Shown here piece after piece: positions 1 to 7,900 of a stretch of DNA of 64,000 nt. The stretch comes from Streptomyces sp. HUAS 15-9 (lineage in GTDB: Bacteria; Actinomycetota; Actinomycetes; Streptomycetales; Streptomycetaceae): positions 3,782,001 through 3,846,000 of the forward strand of contig NZ_CP106798.1 in NCBI RefSeq assembly GCF_025642155.1, written 5' to 3'. Numbering within the stretch: position 1 is the first letter of the stretch; each line of letters starts with the position of its first letter. A model generated the notes under the pieces. That model saw nothing but the letters and a program-made list of their open reading frames with translations. It did not search any database and was not told where the DNA came from. A program made the position numbers and the translations under genes.

Positions 1-46
1 GCTTCCCAAGCTCAGAGCGCGAGTTCGATTCCCATCACCCGCTCCA
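1..46 (+). tRNA. tRNA-Gly(CCC), 3' part only
   Basis: The window opens inside the anticodon stem. The loop TTCCCAA (positions 3-9) has CCC as anticodon, followed by the stem strand GCTCA, a T-loop TTCGATT at 24-30, an acceptor strand CACCCGC at 36-42, discriminator T43 and an encoded CCA. The 5' half lies outside the window. The T-stem as read (GCGAG against CCCAT) has two mismatches, so this copy may be altered, or may be an attachment-site copy of the tRNA end. Confidence 0.8.
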
Positions 47-50
47 GCGC

Positions 51-82
51 AAAGCCCCAGGCCAGCAGCCCGGGGCTTCTTT
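51..82 (+). terminator. Terminator of the tRNA-Gly gene
   Basis: A 7-bp stem AAGCCCC/GGGGCTT closes a GC-rich loop and is followed by TCTTT. It sits four bases after the tRNA CCA end. From here to 314 I see no gene. Confidence 0.8.
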
Positions 83-314
83 GCTGTCCAGACCTGCCCA
101 AGTGTCTCGCGCCCGATGCCCCCTCGCCCGGCTGGTCAGCCGTCGCGTTGCGCTGCTCTCGGACATCCGATCCAGCCCGACCGCCACTTTCCTCTTCCGC
201 TCAAGATCCGAGTGCTGATACATCAGCGCGGCCCGCTCCGAGAAGTGGCCGGCGCGCGCCGTCGTGAGCGTGGCACTCGGCTGTATCGCATCCTCTGAGG
301 GGGATGTATCCCAA

Positions 315-344
315 GGCCCGGCGAGTCATCGGATGCGCCGGGCC
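315..344 (-). terminator. Terminator downstream of the propeller protein gene
   Basis: Perfect 9-bp inverted repeat GGCCCGGCG/CGCCGGGCC with a 12-nt loop, 17 bases beyond the stop codon of the minus-strand gene ending at 362. Confidence 0.6.
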
Positions 345-361
345 GTGGGGGGCGGGCGGCC

Positions 362-2374
362 TCAGTTGGTGAAGGTGAAGTACTTCCAGGAGCCGTGCGT
401 GGTCGAGTTCACGGTGTCGCCCGAGGAGTTGTTGATGTAGGACGACCGCACGCGCATCGAGTAGCCGGTCTGGTGCGTGCCGCCCAGTTCCACCACCGAC
501 TTGCCCGTGGAGTCGAGCTCGAAGTACTGGGACCCCGCCGACCGCCAGGCGCCGTCGTAGTAGATCTGGAACTGCAGCCTCTGCGAGCGGCCGGCATAGG
601 CCGTCATCGTGGTCGTGAGGAGCGGATTGGTCGTCTTCCGGAAGTAGTACTTGGTGTGCCCGTTGACCGTGGCCGTCTTGTAGTAGCGGCTCAGGCTCAG
701 CGACACCCTGACCTTCGCGCCCACCCAGCTCTTGGCCGTCTTCGGGGCGGTCCGCGCGTCGCCGGAGAAGTACGCGCTCACCGTGGTGTCGCGCTTCAGG
801 GTCAAGGTGACCGACAGGTTGCCCTCGCTGTTGACCGTGCCGGTCCTGACCAGGTACTTGCCCTTGCCGTCGCCCGCGGTGTCCGCGTAGAGCGAGAGCG
901 TCCGGTTCTTGTACGTCGCGCCGAGGTGGGCGGTGAACGTCACGTTACTGGCGTAGGCGTAGACGTTGCCGTTCTTGTTCACCGTCAGGGCCGTGGAGTT
1001 CCGGGAGACCTCGACCGTGCCGGAGCCGGAGGCGGGCGCACGATCGGCGTCGCCGGCATAGGAGACCTTGTACGTGACCTTGCCGCCCGCGGGCGGGATG
1101 TCGGTGAGGGAGAAGGTCCCGTCCGCCTTCACCGTCGCGGTCGGGAGCGCCTTGCCGTTCGGGGACTCCAGGTCCGTCCGGGTGACCGCGACGGTGGTCC
1201 CCGCGGGCAGCCCGAGCGAGTTCGTGACCTTGCCGGAGACGGTCAGCGACTTGGCACGGTCGGCCGTCGCCGGGGCGTTCACCGTGACGGTGGTGACGGC
1301 CTTGCCGGGGTCGGTGACGACGCGCAGGCGGTACTTGTTGGAGAGGCCGCGTGTGACCGCGAAGAGCCGGCTGCTGTCGGGCGCGAAGGCGAGGTCGCCG
1401 TGGTCGAGCAGGGTCTCTTGGGCGACTCCGCCCTGGTAGTCGGTGAAGTTGGCGGTCCGCCTCGGGGCCGTGCTACCCGGCTTGTAGACGGACACATGGG
1501 GGAGGTTGAAGGAGGCGTAGATGTCGGTGCCCACCGCGACGAGGCCGTCCGGCGCGACATCCACCGACCGTTGTTCCCAGTAGCTGCTGGGATACCTGAT
1601 GGTCTCCGACAGGTCTGAGGTCCGAAAGACCTGCTGGAAGGCGACTTTTGGCGTGGCCACCACGAGCTCTGTGCCGTCCGGGGTGAGCGCCAGGTCCTCC
1701 GCGGTGTTGCCGATGGCCGCGTCCTGCCCGCCGAGGAACGCGGTCCGGCTGGCCGTGCCGGACGACACGTCATAGATGCCGAGGGTGAAGTAGTACTGGC
1801 GCGAGCCGGCCGCCAGGGTGTTGGGAGCACCGGGTGCCGAGTCCAGCAGGGGAGCGTCGTTCCACGTTCCGTCGGCCTCCTGGGCGAGCGAAACCTGCGT
1901 CTGCCCGCCGGACAGGTCGAGAGAGCCGATGTTGCCGTGACCGACGCTGCCATAGCCGAACCAAAGTTTGCCGCCCGCGAGCGCCAGGTGCTGCGGATCT
2001 GTGCCGTCACCCGTCGCGTACCGTCCAGTCTCGGTGACCGTCGCCGTGTCGATGGCCACGATCTCATCGGTTCCCGGCACGGCGACGTAGACCGTTGCCG
2101 AGTCGGCGGAAAGCTCCAGGCCATCAGCCTGTGGCAGCGAGGTGATCGTCCCGATGACGGTGCCGTTGTAGTTGGTGGCAACGACCTTGCCTCCCGACGG
2201 GTCACTGATGAAGACCCGCTGGTGAACGCCGTCCACGATGATGTCGCCGCTGGACGTGATGGGCAGCGCGGCGCTGCTGTCGGCGACAGCAGCGCCCGCG
2301 GCCGACCCGATCAGGGCGACAGAACTGAGAGCGACCGCGAGCGCCGTCACGGCCGAAATGCTGCGCACACGCAC
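362..2374 (-). CDS. Secreted YncE-like beta-propeller protein with Ig-like repeats
   Basis: A 670-residue exported protein. Residues 1-30 form a signal peptide (basic start, Ala-rich hydrophobic core, AGA-type cleavage region). Residues about 40-340 contain repeated beta-propeller blades of the YncE/PQQ-like type. About 355-550 hold two bacterial Ig-like repeats, and the last 120 residues are Tyr/Ser/Thr-rich beta structure. The GTG at 2374 was chosen because the signal peptide starts there, with GGGGG about ten bases upstream; the reading frame stays open further upstream (see next entry). Proteins of this build are common in Streptomyces and are assumed to act at the cell surface. No catalytic motif is evident, and the function is unknown. 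It appears to be a single-gene unit ending at the hairpin at 315-344. Confidence 0.8.
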   Translation of the reverse strand: MRVRSISAVTALAVALSSVALIGSAAGAAVADSSAALPITSSGDIIVDGVHQRVFISDPSGGKVVATNYNGTVIGTITSLPQADGLELSADSATVYVAVPGTDEIVAIDTATVTETGRYATGDGTDPQHLALAGGKLWFGYGSVGHGNIGSLDLSGGQTQVSLAQEADGTWNDAPLLDSAPGAPNTLAAGSRQYYFTLGIYDVSSGTASRTAFLGGQDAAIGNTAEDLALTPDGTELVVATPKVAFQQVFRTSDLSETIRYPSSYWEQRSVDVAPDGLVAVGTDIYASFNLPHVSVYKPGSTAPRRTANFTDYQGGVAQETLLDHGDLAFAPDSSRLFAVTRGLSNKYRLRVVTDPGKAVTTVTVNAPATADRAKSLTVSGKVTNSLGLPAGTTVAVTRTDLESPNGKALPTATVKADGTFSLTDIPPAGGKVTYKVSYAGDADRAPASGSGTVEVSRNSTALTVNKNGNVYAYASNVTFTAHLGATYKNRTLSLYADTAGDGKGKYLVRTGTVNSEGNLSVTLTLKRDTTVSAYFSGDARTAPKTAKSWVGAKVRVSLSLSRYYKTATVNGHTKYYFRKTTNPLLTTTMTAYAGRSQRLQFQIYYDGAWRSAGSQYFELDSTGKSVVELGGTHQTGYSMRVRSSYINNSSGDTVNSTTHGSWKYFTFTN

Positions 2375-2878
2375 AGTGATGCAACCCCCACTAGGAAGAC
2401 AAGACTGCCCACAAGACCCCTGGAGCCCCTTCAGGGGGTTGTGTCCCGCGTCGTGGTGTAGGGGATCAAGCGTCACGCGTTCCGGTACGAGGCCCTGGAC
2501 GATCTCCGCGGAGGCGATAGCCCGCGAGGAGCCCTGTTGAGGCGAGTTGAAACCCGGGCCCGGAGGGGTCACTGCCCCTGACCTGGGGATTCCGGCGCCT
2601 TGATCGCCTACACCACGAGCACGGACAGTATCCTTCAAAGTTGTACGGCACAACTGCGCAAGTCTCCGCAGTTGCCACTGGATGCCGCCCAGGAGCCGGC
2701 ACCTTCTCTGGTACTCGACGCAGGCCCGCACGACGCCGACGAGGGCCAGGGGCAGCGTGACGAAGGAGACCAGTATCCAGAACGGGCAACAGAGCCGGCA
2801 TGCGAGGGACGCCCCGCCGAACCAGACCGCGAGCTCTGCCTTCTCTCGTGTCTCGTCCGATCCGTCGACAGAAGTCAT
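2375..2878 (-). other. In-frame open reading region upstream of the propeller gene; possible small membrane protein
   Basis: From an ATG at 2878 the frame runs without a stop straight into the propeller gene. Its first ~85 residues look protein-like: an acidic start, a strongly hydrophobic segment (about residues 30-50, with CRLCC just before it), then a basic stretch. After about residue 100 the composition looks non-coding. It may be a separate small membrane-protein gene that has lost its stop or been frameshifted, or just chance. I cannot name a family. Confidence 0.3.
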
Positions 2879-3101
2879 GGACTGATCCAAGCAGGGCCAT
2901 CGTGGCCGACTGTCGTCGGTCGAGACGTGCCACAACCATGCCGGATGCAGGGGTCAGCCACGGTCGGTGAAGGGGACCTACGGTCCAGTTTCGGCTCATT
3001 ACGACGAGAAACCCCAGGTCAGTGGCATGAAGCGGTTGTCCCCGGCCGGATCTGTGCCGATGGCCACAGCGAATGGGATACGCGTAGGCTCATACTGAGT
3101 C

Positions 3102-3323
3102 ATGACAAAGCCCGCTGCACCGAAGCGTCACTTGCCTACCAGCCCCTTCAAGGCCCCTGTCACACCGGTTCCCAAGCACTTCGCCGTGGGGGACCAGGTC
3201 ACTCACGACATGTACGGCCTCGGCCGGGTAGTCGGTATCGAGGACGGAATCGCGGCGCTCGTGGATTTCGGCTCGGCGCAAATGCGGATCTTGAGCCCGT
3301 ACGCCAAGATGACCAAGCTGTAG
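3102..3323 (+). CDS. Small protein resembling the Tudor-like C-terminal domain of PcrA/UvrD
   Basis: A 73-residue protein. After a basic 25-residue N-terminus comes VGDQVTHDMYGLGRVV and then LVDFGSAQMRILSPYAKMTKL-like text (residues about 27-73). This pattern (VGD-VTHD-G-G-VV ... VDFG ... L-Y--L-KL) is what I know from the Tudor-like tail of the helicase PcrA/UvrD, which contacts RNA polymerase; here it stands alone. That similarity is from memory. No Shine-Dalgarno is obvious before the ATG, so the message may be leaderless. The next small ORF begins 8 bases after its stop. Binding to RNA polymerase or nucleic acid is inference only. Confidence 0.8.
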   Translation: MTKPAAPKRHLPTSPFKAPVTPVPKHFAVGDQVTHDMYGLGRVVGIEDGIAALVDFGSAQMRILSPYAKMTKL

Positions 3324-3330
3324 GACCGCT

Positions 3331-3573
3331 GTGCCCGGTCACGGCACACCCAGGTCCCCTCAGGGACCTGCAACGAAAGAGAGTCCTCTCATCGATCTGA
3401 CGTCGCTGTTCTCCGCGTTGGAAGCGCAACCCCGCTGCTCCACTGCAGCGTCACCGCCTCCGACGACCAACCCGTTCCAGGCCCCGGACTTCGGGGAGGA
3501 CGAGACCTTGCCGCTCGAGGACGCGCAGGAGCCCGCCTCGGGCATACGTGCGGCACGGCCCAAGGCCGCTTAG
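3331..3573 (+). CDS. Small Pro/Ala-rich protein, function unknown
   Basis: An 80-codon frame from a GTG at 3331. The middle is Pro/Thr-rich and the end acidic then basic. There is no recognisable domain or membrane segment. Its position 8 bases behind the Tudor-like gene suggests co-transcription. The start is uncertain; a later internal start is possible. It could be a chance frame. Confidence 0.4.
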   Translation: MPGHGTPRSPQGPATKESPLIDLTSLFSALEAQPRCSTAASPPPTTNPFQAPDFGEDETLPLEDAQEPASGIRAARPKAA

Positions 3574-3640
3574 CACCACGTACGACGGTGGCTCCGGCAA
3601 CTGGCCGTGGGCCGTCTCCCGGACCGCGGTACGCCCTGAT

Positions 3641-4378
3641 TCAGCAGGTACGAGTGCCGGCAAGCCACGTTCTCCACACATGTGGGGTGTTCGGCACCTC
3701 GGTATGGTCCAAGAGCCAGAGAACGTAGCCCGCGTGGAGCTGCGCCCACGAGTTCCCCGAGTCATGAGCCCTGTGGAGCCTGTCGCGCAGCTCGTCTCCG
3801 TCCACCGCCCGGGCCACACGTACGTACTCACGGTCCTTGCACCGATAGGGCCGCTGGACCGCGAAATCGACCAGGTCGACGAGCTTCGTTCTCACCTGGT
3901 CGTCATGGTCGGCCGTGGCCAGCTCCCTTATCAGAGATTGCTTCGTACCCCATGCCTTCGCGTGCTGTGTCCACTCCTGTGGGTACCGGGCCTCCCACTC
4001 CAGGAACAGCAGGGCGAAGGGCAGCCCCGCCCACGTGTTGATCTCCTCGCAGGTATGCCTGCTCCACAGGGCTTCGGGCAGACAGCGGCTCGCGGCCTCG
4101 TCGTAAGCCCTCCGAGCAGCTGCCCGGTCCCGCGCCTTGAATCGCAACCGAGGGGTCGGGAGCCAAGCCTTGTTGAGCCGGAGAAGCGCGGCCTCTGCCT
4201 CGCAACGGGCACTGGCCAGTCGATCAAGGGCAGCGGCACGTTCGGCAGGATCCGGCGCCGTCAAGCCGTAGGCCCACGCCAAACGCTCGGTCCACCCGTG
4301 GTCATCGTCGACGCCCGAGCCTGTCATCTCTGTCACGCGACAGATCATCGCCGGATCGGCACGTCGACGCGATCCCAT
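3641..4378 (-). CDS. Uncharacterised cytoplasmic protein
   Basis: A 245-residue, charged, helix-rich protein with no signal peptide or membrane segment. Trp/Tyr-rich stretches in the middle (around WSRHTCEEINTWAG) and a C-terminus with conserved-looking aromatic residues give it real-gene codon bias. I do not recognise the family. Several Met codons near the start make the N-terminus uncertain. It stands between the small-protein pair and the DUF3592-type gene, on the same strand as the latter, 37 bases downstream of it, so the two may be co-transcribed. Confidence 0.6.
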   Translation of the reverse strand: MGSRRRADPAMICRVTEMTGSGVDDDHGWTERLAWAYGLTAPDPAERAAALDRLASARCEAEAALLRLNKAWLPTPRLRFKARDRAAARRAYDEAASRCLPEALWSRHTCEEINTWAGLPFALLFLEWEARYPQEWTQHAKAWGTKQSLIRELATADHDDQVRTKLVDLVDFAVQRPYRCKDREYVRVARAVDGDELRDRLHRAHDSGNSWAQLHAGYVLWLLDHTEVPNTPHVWRTWLAGTRTC

Positions 4379-4415
4379 GTCGCATGGGCCGCAACGCCCG
4401 CTGATCCAGGCGGAT

Positions 4416-4955
4416 TTACATCAGGACGAGCTGCCAGACGAGGAGCAGTGTGCTCAGCACGCCTGTGCTGATGGCGCCGCGGAGCGTGGCGCCCAGGCCG
4501 CCGTAGGGGTCCATCGGGCTGTAGGGGCTCTCCGGGGAGACGAGGACGGTCATCGAGGAGCCGACGTCGGCGGGGCGGCCGAAGGTCGCGTTGACGATCT
4601 CGGCCTCGTAGCGTTTTCCGTCGATGTAGTAGCGCACGACCGGCGTGAGGAAGTACGCGCCCGGCTTCCCGCTCGAGGTAGCACTGTTGTCGATCACCTC
4701 GCCCGACAACTCCAGTGCCGTAGGGCGAATCTGTCGGAGCGTCACGTTCTGTCGCAGCTCGCGCGCCATGGTGACGAGCGACGCCATGAGCACTCCTGCT
4801 GTCACCAGCACCCACACCATGGGGCTTCTATAGCGCACCTCGGTAAGCCACGCGTCGTCGGGTGGGCCGTCGAAGGTGAATCCCATCAATTCAGTGATCA
4901 CGTCTGGCACCCACGTCACCGCAGAATCGAATCCCAGGAGACGCGGCCCCGTCAC
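4416..4955 (-). CDS. DUF3592-type membrane protein
   Basis: A 179-residue protein with one membrane segment at about 45-65, an extracytoplasmic beta-rich domain (about 75-150) and a second membrane segment at about 160-178. The middle has the DUF3592 pattern: G-V, a 'TPVVRYYIDGKRYEAE' strand pair, and a 'VLVSPESPYSPMDPYG' motif resembling the family's VxYxPxxPxxA/D ending. The function of DUF3592 is not established. It probably forms an operon with the gene ending at 3641. Confidence 0.75.
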   Translation of the reverse strand: MTGPRLLGFDSAVTWVPDVITELMGFTFDGPPDDAWLTEVRYRSPMVWVLVTAGVLMASLVTMARELRQNVTLRQIRPTALELSGEVIDNSATSSGKPGAYFLTPVVRYYIDGKRYEAEIVNATFGRPADVGSSMTVLVSPESPYSPMDPYGGLGATLRGAISTGVLSTLLLVWQLVLM

Positions 4956-5229
4956 CTACGGCTGATCAATCCCTTCATGCCGGCGGCATCGGGTCTGACC
5001 TGCACGTTTACCTCGTTTCGCGCACCGTGCGCCCAAGCCGGACAGGGCTGCGGAGCGCTTGGCGACGGACCGACCAGCGGCGTTTCCCTCTTCCCGGCCG
5101 TCCAGGGGCCGGGAGGCACCACCGGGCCCGTCGGTCCCGGTGGCTCGGCCTGAGGCCTCCCGCCCGTTGGGTCCCGGCCGGAGTGGGTCTATCGTCGGAA
5201 TCACAGGGCCAGAACGAGGAGGACGGCCG

Positions 5230-5481
5230 GTGATGCCGCAGGACGAGGCCGTGATCGGCTGCACGGGGAAGGTACTCATCGGAACGCGCGGTTCCACAGG
5301 CCCCGGCGAAGTCCTGGTGCGGGTCAGAGGCGGCTCCGAGACGTTCCTCGCCTGGTCCGAGGAACCCCTGCCCGTGGGCGCGACGGTACTCGTGATCGAA
5401 TCACGTGGATGCCGCGAAGTCGGCGTCATCGAGTGGGTGGATCCATTGGACGCGCTCGGCGACAGCGCCGAGGCCGGCTGA
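5230..5481 (+). CDS. NfeD-like OB-fold protein
   Basis: An 83-residue protein made of a small beta barrel: IGCTGKVLIG, GEVLVRVRG, LAWSEEPLPVGATVLVIES, REVGVIEW. This is the layout of the C-terminal OB domain of NfeD proteins, which are regularly encoded beside SPFH/flotillin genes, as here (12 bases upstream of the flotillin start). AGGAGG ends 7 bases before the GTG at 5230; an ATG directly follows at 5233 and could be the true start. There are no membrane helices, so this is a short soluble NfeD form. It probably helps assembly of the flotillin scaffold. Confidence 0.85.
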   Translation: MMPQDEAVIGCTGKVLIGTRGSTGPGEVLVRVRGGSETFLAWSEEPLPVGATVLVIESRGCREVGVIEWVDPLDALGDSAEAG

Positions 5482-5493
5482 GGAGTAACAGGA

Positions 5494-6684
5494 ATGTTCG
5501 GATACCGCGTACCCGCTCCCGACGAGGCGATGTTGATCTCGGGGGGCAGGCGGGGACTGGGGGGCGCGCCGTTCCGAGTGGTCACGGGGCACGGGAAGTT
5601 CGTGCTGCCGGTCTTCCGGAAGGTCCGGTTCCTCACTCTGTCCATGTGTGAGTCCGAGGTCACCGAGACCTGTGTGACCAGACAGGGCATCGCGTTGCAC
5701 GTCCGCGCGGTCATCGCCTTCAAGGTCGGCAACGACCACGAGAGCATCATCAACGCAGGCCAGCGTTTCCTCTCCGACCAGGAGCAGATGTCGGTGCTCA
5801 CCGGCCGGATCTTCGCCGGTCACCTGCGGGCCATCATCGGTTCGATGACGGTCGAGGAGATCGTCACCGAGCGGCAGAAACTCGCCGCGGAGGTGCTGGA
5901 CACGTCGAAGACGGAGATGGCGAAGATCGGCCTGATCGTCGACTCGCTTCAGATCCAGTCGATCGACGACGGTGACACCGGCTACATCGATGCGATGTCC
6001 GCGCCGCACAAGGCGGCCATCCAGCGGCAGGCGCAGATCGCCCAGGCGCAGGCCACCCAGGCCGCGGTCGAGGCGGAACAGGCGGCGGCCCGCAAGCAGG
6101 CCGAGTACGCCCGGCAGACCGCCATCGTCAAGGCCGAGTACTCGGCGGAGGTGGACCGCGCCCAGGCGCAGGCCGGGCAGGCCGGACCGCTGGCGCAGGC
6201 ACACGCCCAGCAGGAGGTGCTGGCCGCCCAGACGGAGCTGGCCCAGCGCCAGGCCAAGCTGCGCCAGCAGCAACTGGTCGCCGAGGTCGTGAAGCCCGCG
6301 GAGGCCGAGGCCGAGCGGGTCAGGATCCTCGCGGCCGCCGAGGCACAGCGGATGAAGATCCAGGCGGAGGCGGCCGCCTCGTACGACCGTGTCGCGCTCG
6401 ACCGGATGCTGATCGACCAGCTCCCGCAGATCGTCAAGGAGGCCGCCGGCGGACTCGCGGGCGCCAACGTCAACGTCCTGAACGGCGCGGACGGCCTCGG
6501 CGAGATCGCCGCCGGCCTGGTGTCCCAGGGGCTGACGATCCTCGACTCGGTCCGGCACAACCTGAACGGCCAGGACTCCGACGGACGACGGTCCGAGGAG
6601 GAGGAGAGCGACAGCAGCGGCCTGCTCCAACTGCCCACCAGCAAGGGAAGGAAGTCGAACGACGGTCCGGTGGACGTCGACTAG
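5494..6684 (+). CDS. Flotillin-like SPFH-domain protein
   Basis: A 396-residue protein with an N-terminal SPFH/band-7 domain (about 1-160) and a long Ala/Gln/Glu-rich coiled coil (about 165-310, many AQA and EAE repeats), followed by the typical flotillin tail with QLPQIVKEAAGGL and a Gly/Asn segment. The C-terminus is charged and probably disordered. Unlike YuaF/FloT systems there is no strong N-terminal hairpin, so membrane attachment would be peripheral. Paired with the NfeD-like gene just upstream, it likely forms membrane microdomain scaffolds. Its stop lies 9 bases before a tRNA-like remnant. Confidence 0.92.
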   Translation: MFGYRVPAPDEAMLISGGRRGLGGAPFRVVTGHGKFVLPVFRKVRFLTLSMCESEVTETCVTRQGIALHVRAVIAFKVGNDHESIINAGQRFLSDQEQMSVLTGRIFAGHLRAIIGSMTVEEIVTERQKLAAEVLDTSKTEMAKIGLIVDSLQIQSIDDGDTGYIDAMSAPHKAAIQRQAQIAQAQATQAAVEAEQAAARKQAEYARQTAIVKAEYSAEVDRAQAQAGQAGPLAQAHAQQEVLAAQTELAQRQAKLRQQQLVAEVVKPAEAEAERVRILAAAEAQRMKIQAEAAASYDRVALDRMLIDQLPQIVKEAAGGLAGANVNVLNGADGLGEIAAGLVSQGLTILDSVRHNLNGQDSDGRRSEEEESDSSGLLQLPTSKGRKSNDGPVDVD

Positions 6685-6693
6685 GGGCGACCA

Positions 6694-6728
6694 GGGTGTG
6701 TCGCAGGTTCGAATCCTGCCGATACACC
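6694..6728 (+). pseudogene. tRNA 3'-end remnant (acceptor plus T-arm only)
   Basis: The stretch reads as a T-arm GCAGG-TTCGAAT-CCTGC followed by CGATACA and CCA, exactly the 3' end of a tRNA. The bases just before the T-stem (GGTGTGTC) pair with GATACAC on the 3' side, so the remnant folds as a minihelix without D-arm or anticodon arm. No 5' half is present in the flotillin 3' end upstream. A tRNA-style terminator follows directly. It most likely marks an attachment site or a deletion within a tRNA gene. Confidence 0.6.
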
Positions 6729-6730
6729 AG

Positions 6731-6770
6731 CCGAAAGGCTCCGGACCGGTCTTGGTCCGGAGCCTTTCGG
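6731..6770. terminator. Strong terminator hairpin
   Basis: Perfect 17-bp inverted repeat (CCGAAAGGCTCCGGACC and its complement) with a 6-nt loop, directly after the tRNA remnant. It would stop transcription from the NfeD-flotillin operon. From 6771 to 7042 I see no gene. Confidence 0.85.
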
Positions 6771-7042
6771 CATCAGCTTCCGACATCAGCGGTGGTGGTC
6801 GACAGTGAGCGCTCCGAAAAATGCCGCTTTATTTCCTTTTCGGCAAATAGAACACCGCCGGAGAAAGCTGTCACGGCATCCTCATCATCTCGGCAACGCA
6901 CCGGCCGCCTGGGCCGGTTGAGACAACCTCCACCTGTCGCTCACGCGGCCGGCCCAGACGGCGACCGGAGCGTCTTGGCCTCTGGCCCCCGCGCGGGTGG
7001 GCCAGGCTGCCGCGGATGTCACGATCCGGGCCCCGGCCACGG

Positions 7043-7267
7043 TCAGCGCGTCAGGAAGTACGGGCCGGCCACCAGCAAGAGGGCGCCCGCGATCCCGAAG
7101 CAGATCCGCATGGTGGTCAGGCTCCGCCAGGGCGTTCCGTACCGGGTGCGCCGCGTGGCCACCACGTCCGCCCAGTCCCAGACCCACACGTCGACACCGC
7201 GGTAGCCGCAGGCCACCGCGGTGAACGCGCCGCCCGCAAGCAGTGCGAGCACCCCACGAAAGATCAA
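7043..7267 (-). CDS. Small two-helix membrane protein
   Basis: From a TTG at 7267 with a strong GGGGGAAGGA Shine-Dalgarno 8 bases upstream the product is 74 residues: a membrane segment at about 4-22, a Trp/Arg-rich linker and a second segment near the C-terminus (about 50-70, LLLVAGPYFL). A GTG at 7291 would add eight residues. It follows the phosphatase gene by 50 bases on the same strand and may belong to that operon. No family recognised. Confidence 0.6.
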   Translation of the reverse strand: MIFRGVLALLAGGAFTAVACGYRGVDVWVWDWADVVATRRTRYGTPWRSLTTMRICFGIAGALLLVAGPYFLTR

Positions 7268-7317
7268 CGCCGCTTCCTTCCCCCACCTCACGACCAGCGT
7301 CGCGTCGCGGCATTGTG

Positions 7318-7899
7318 TCAGGCCCTCGCCCCGCCGCCCAGCAGCCGCGCGAGGGTGCTCACCGCACCGTCGATCTCGCGGGCGCACTCGTGCAGCACGG
7401 GGTGGGGTCTTCCCCACGGGTCCGCGATGTCGTCCTCGGCCGGCGGGACCGGGGCGGCGGTACCCCGGCGGCCCGCCGCGGCCGCCACCACGGCATCGAC
7501 ATCCACATCGGCATCAGCATCGTCCACGACGTCTACGACGTCTACGACGTCCACGGCAGCCGCAAGCCGCACGAACTCCTTCAACGTGAAGCAGCGCCGC
7601 ATCGCCGCCGGAGCGAGCCGTACGGCCGCCTCCCGGTGTTCGCCCGCGAGTCCGAGGACCAGCCCCGCTTCCGCGACGAGCCGCGCGGTGAGCGGGCGGG
7701 CCTCGAAGCCGGAGCCGTCGCCGCCCAGCTTCTCCAGCACCGCCCTGGTGGAGCCCTCCATGCCGGGCCGGGGCCATGCCTCCGTGCCGGCGCTCTGCGG
7801 CCGCAGGGCCGAGCCGCGCGGAAGCTTCGCGGCCAGCAGCCGCTCGGCGAGCACCGAGCGGTGGACGTTGCCCGTGCAGACGAACAGGACCCCGGTCAT
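7318..7899 (-). CDS. Low-molecular-weight protein tyrosine phosphatase
   Basis: A 193-residue cytoplasmic enzyme that hydrolyses phosphotyrosine. The P-loop VCTGNVHRS (Cys8-X5-Arg14) is at the N-terminus and the general acid is in the DPW motif near residue 160, both where the family has them. It starts one base after the stop of the BY-kinase gene (TGACATG), so translation is coupled and the phosphatase very probably dephosphorylates that kinase, as in Wzb/Wzc pairs. Oddity: around residues 115-137 the sequence becomes a run of Val/Asp/Ala coded by 9-bp repeats (near 7528-7560), which lengthens the protein over the usual ~150 residues. Confidence 0.9.
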   Translation of the reverse strand: MTGVLFVCTGNVHRSVLAERLLAAKLPRGSALRPQSAGTEAWPRPGMEGSTRAVLEKLGGDGSGFEARPLTARLVAEAGLVLGLAGEHREAAVRLAPAAMRRCFTLKEFVRLAAAVDVVDVVDVVDDADADVDVDAVVAAAAGRRGTAAPVPPAEDDIADPWGRPHPVLHECAREIDGAVSTLARLLGGGARA

Positions 7900-7900
7900 G

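Noticed and set aside
395..1618. 407-codon plus-strand open frame
   Set aside because: Antisense to the propeller protein; Arg/Gly/Val-rich text typical of the complementary frame of a high-GC gene.
6694..6728. tmRNA (ssrA) 3' end
   Set aside because: Only an acceptor/T-arm fragment is present; no tag-coding region or pseudoknots upstream, and the flotillin gene occupies that space.
5401..6786. 461-codon minus-strand frame over the flotillin gene
   Set aside because: Mirror of the flotillin coiled-coil codons; no domain, while the plus strand has clear SPFH features.
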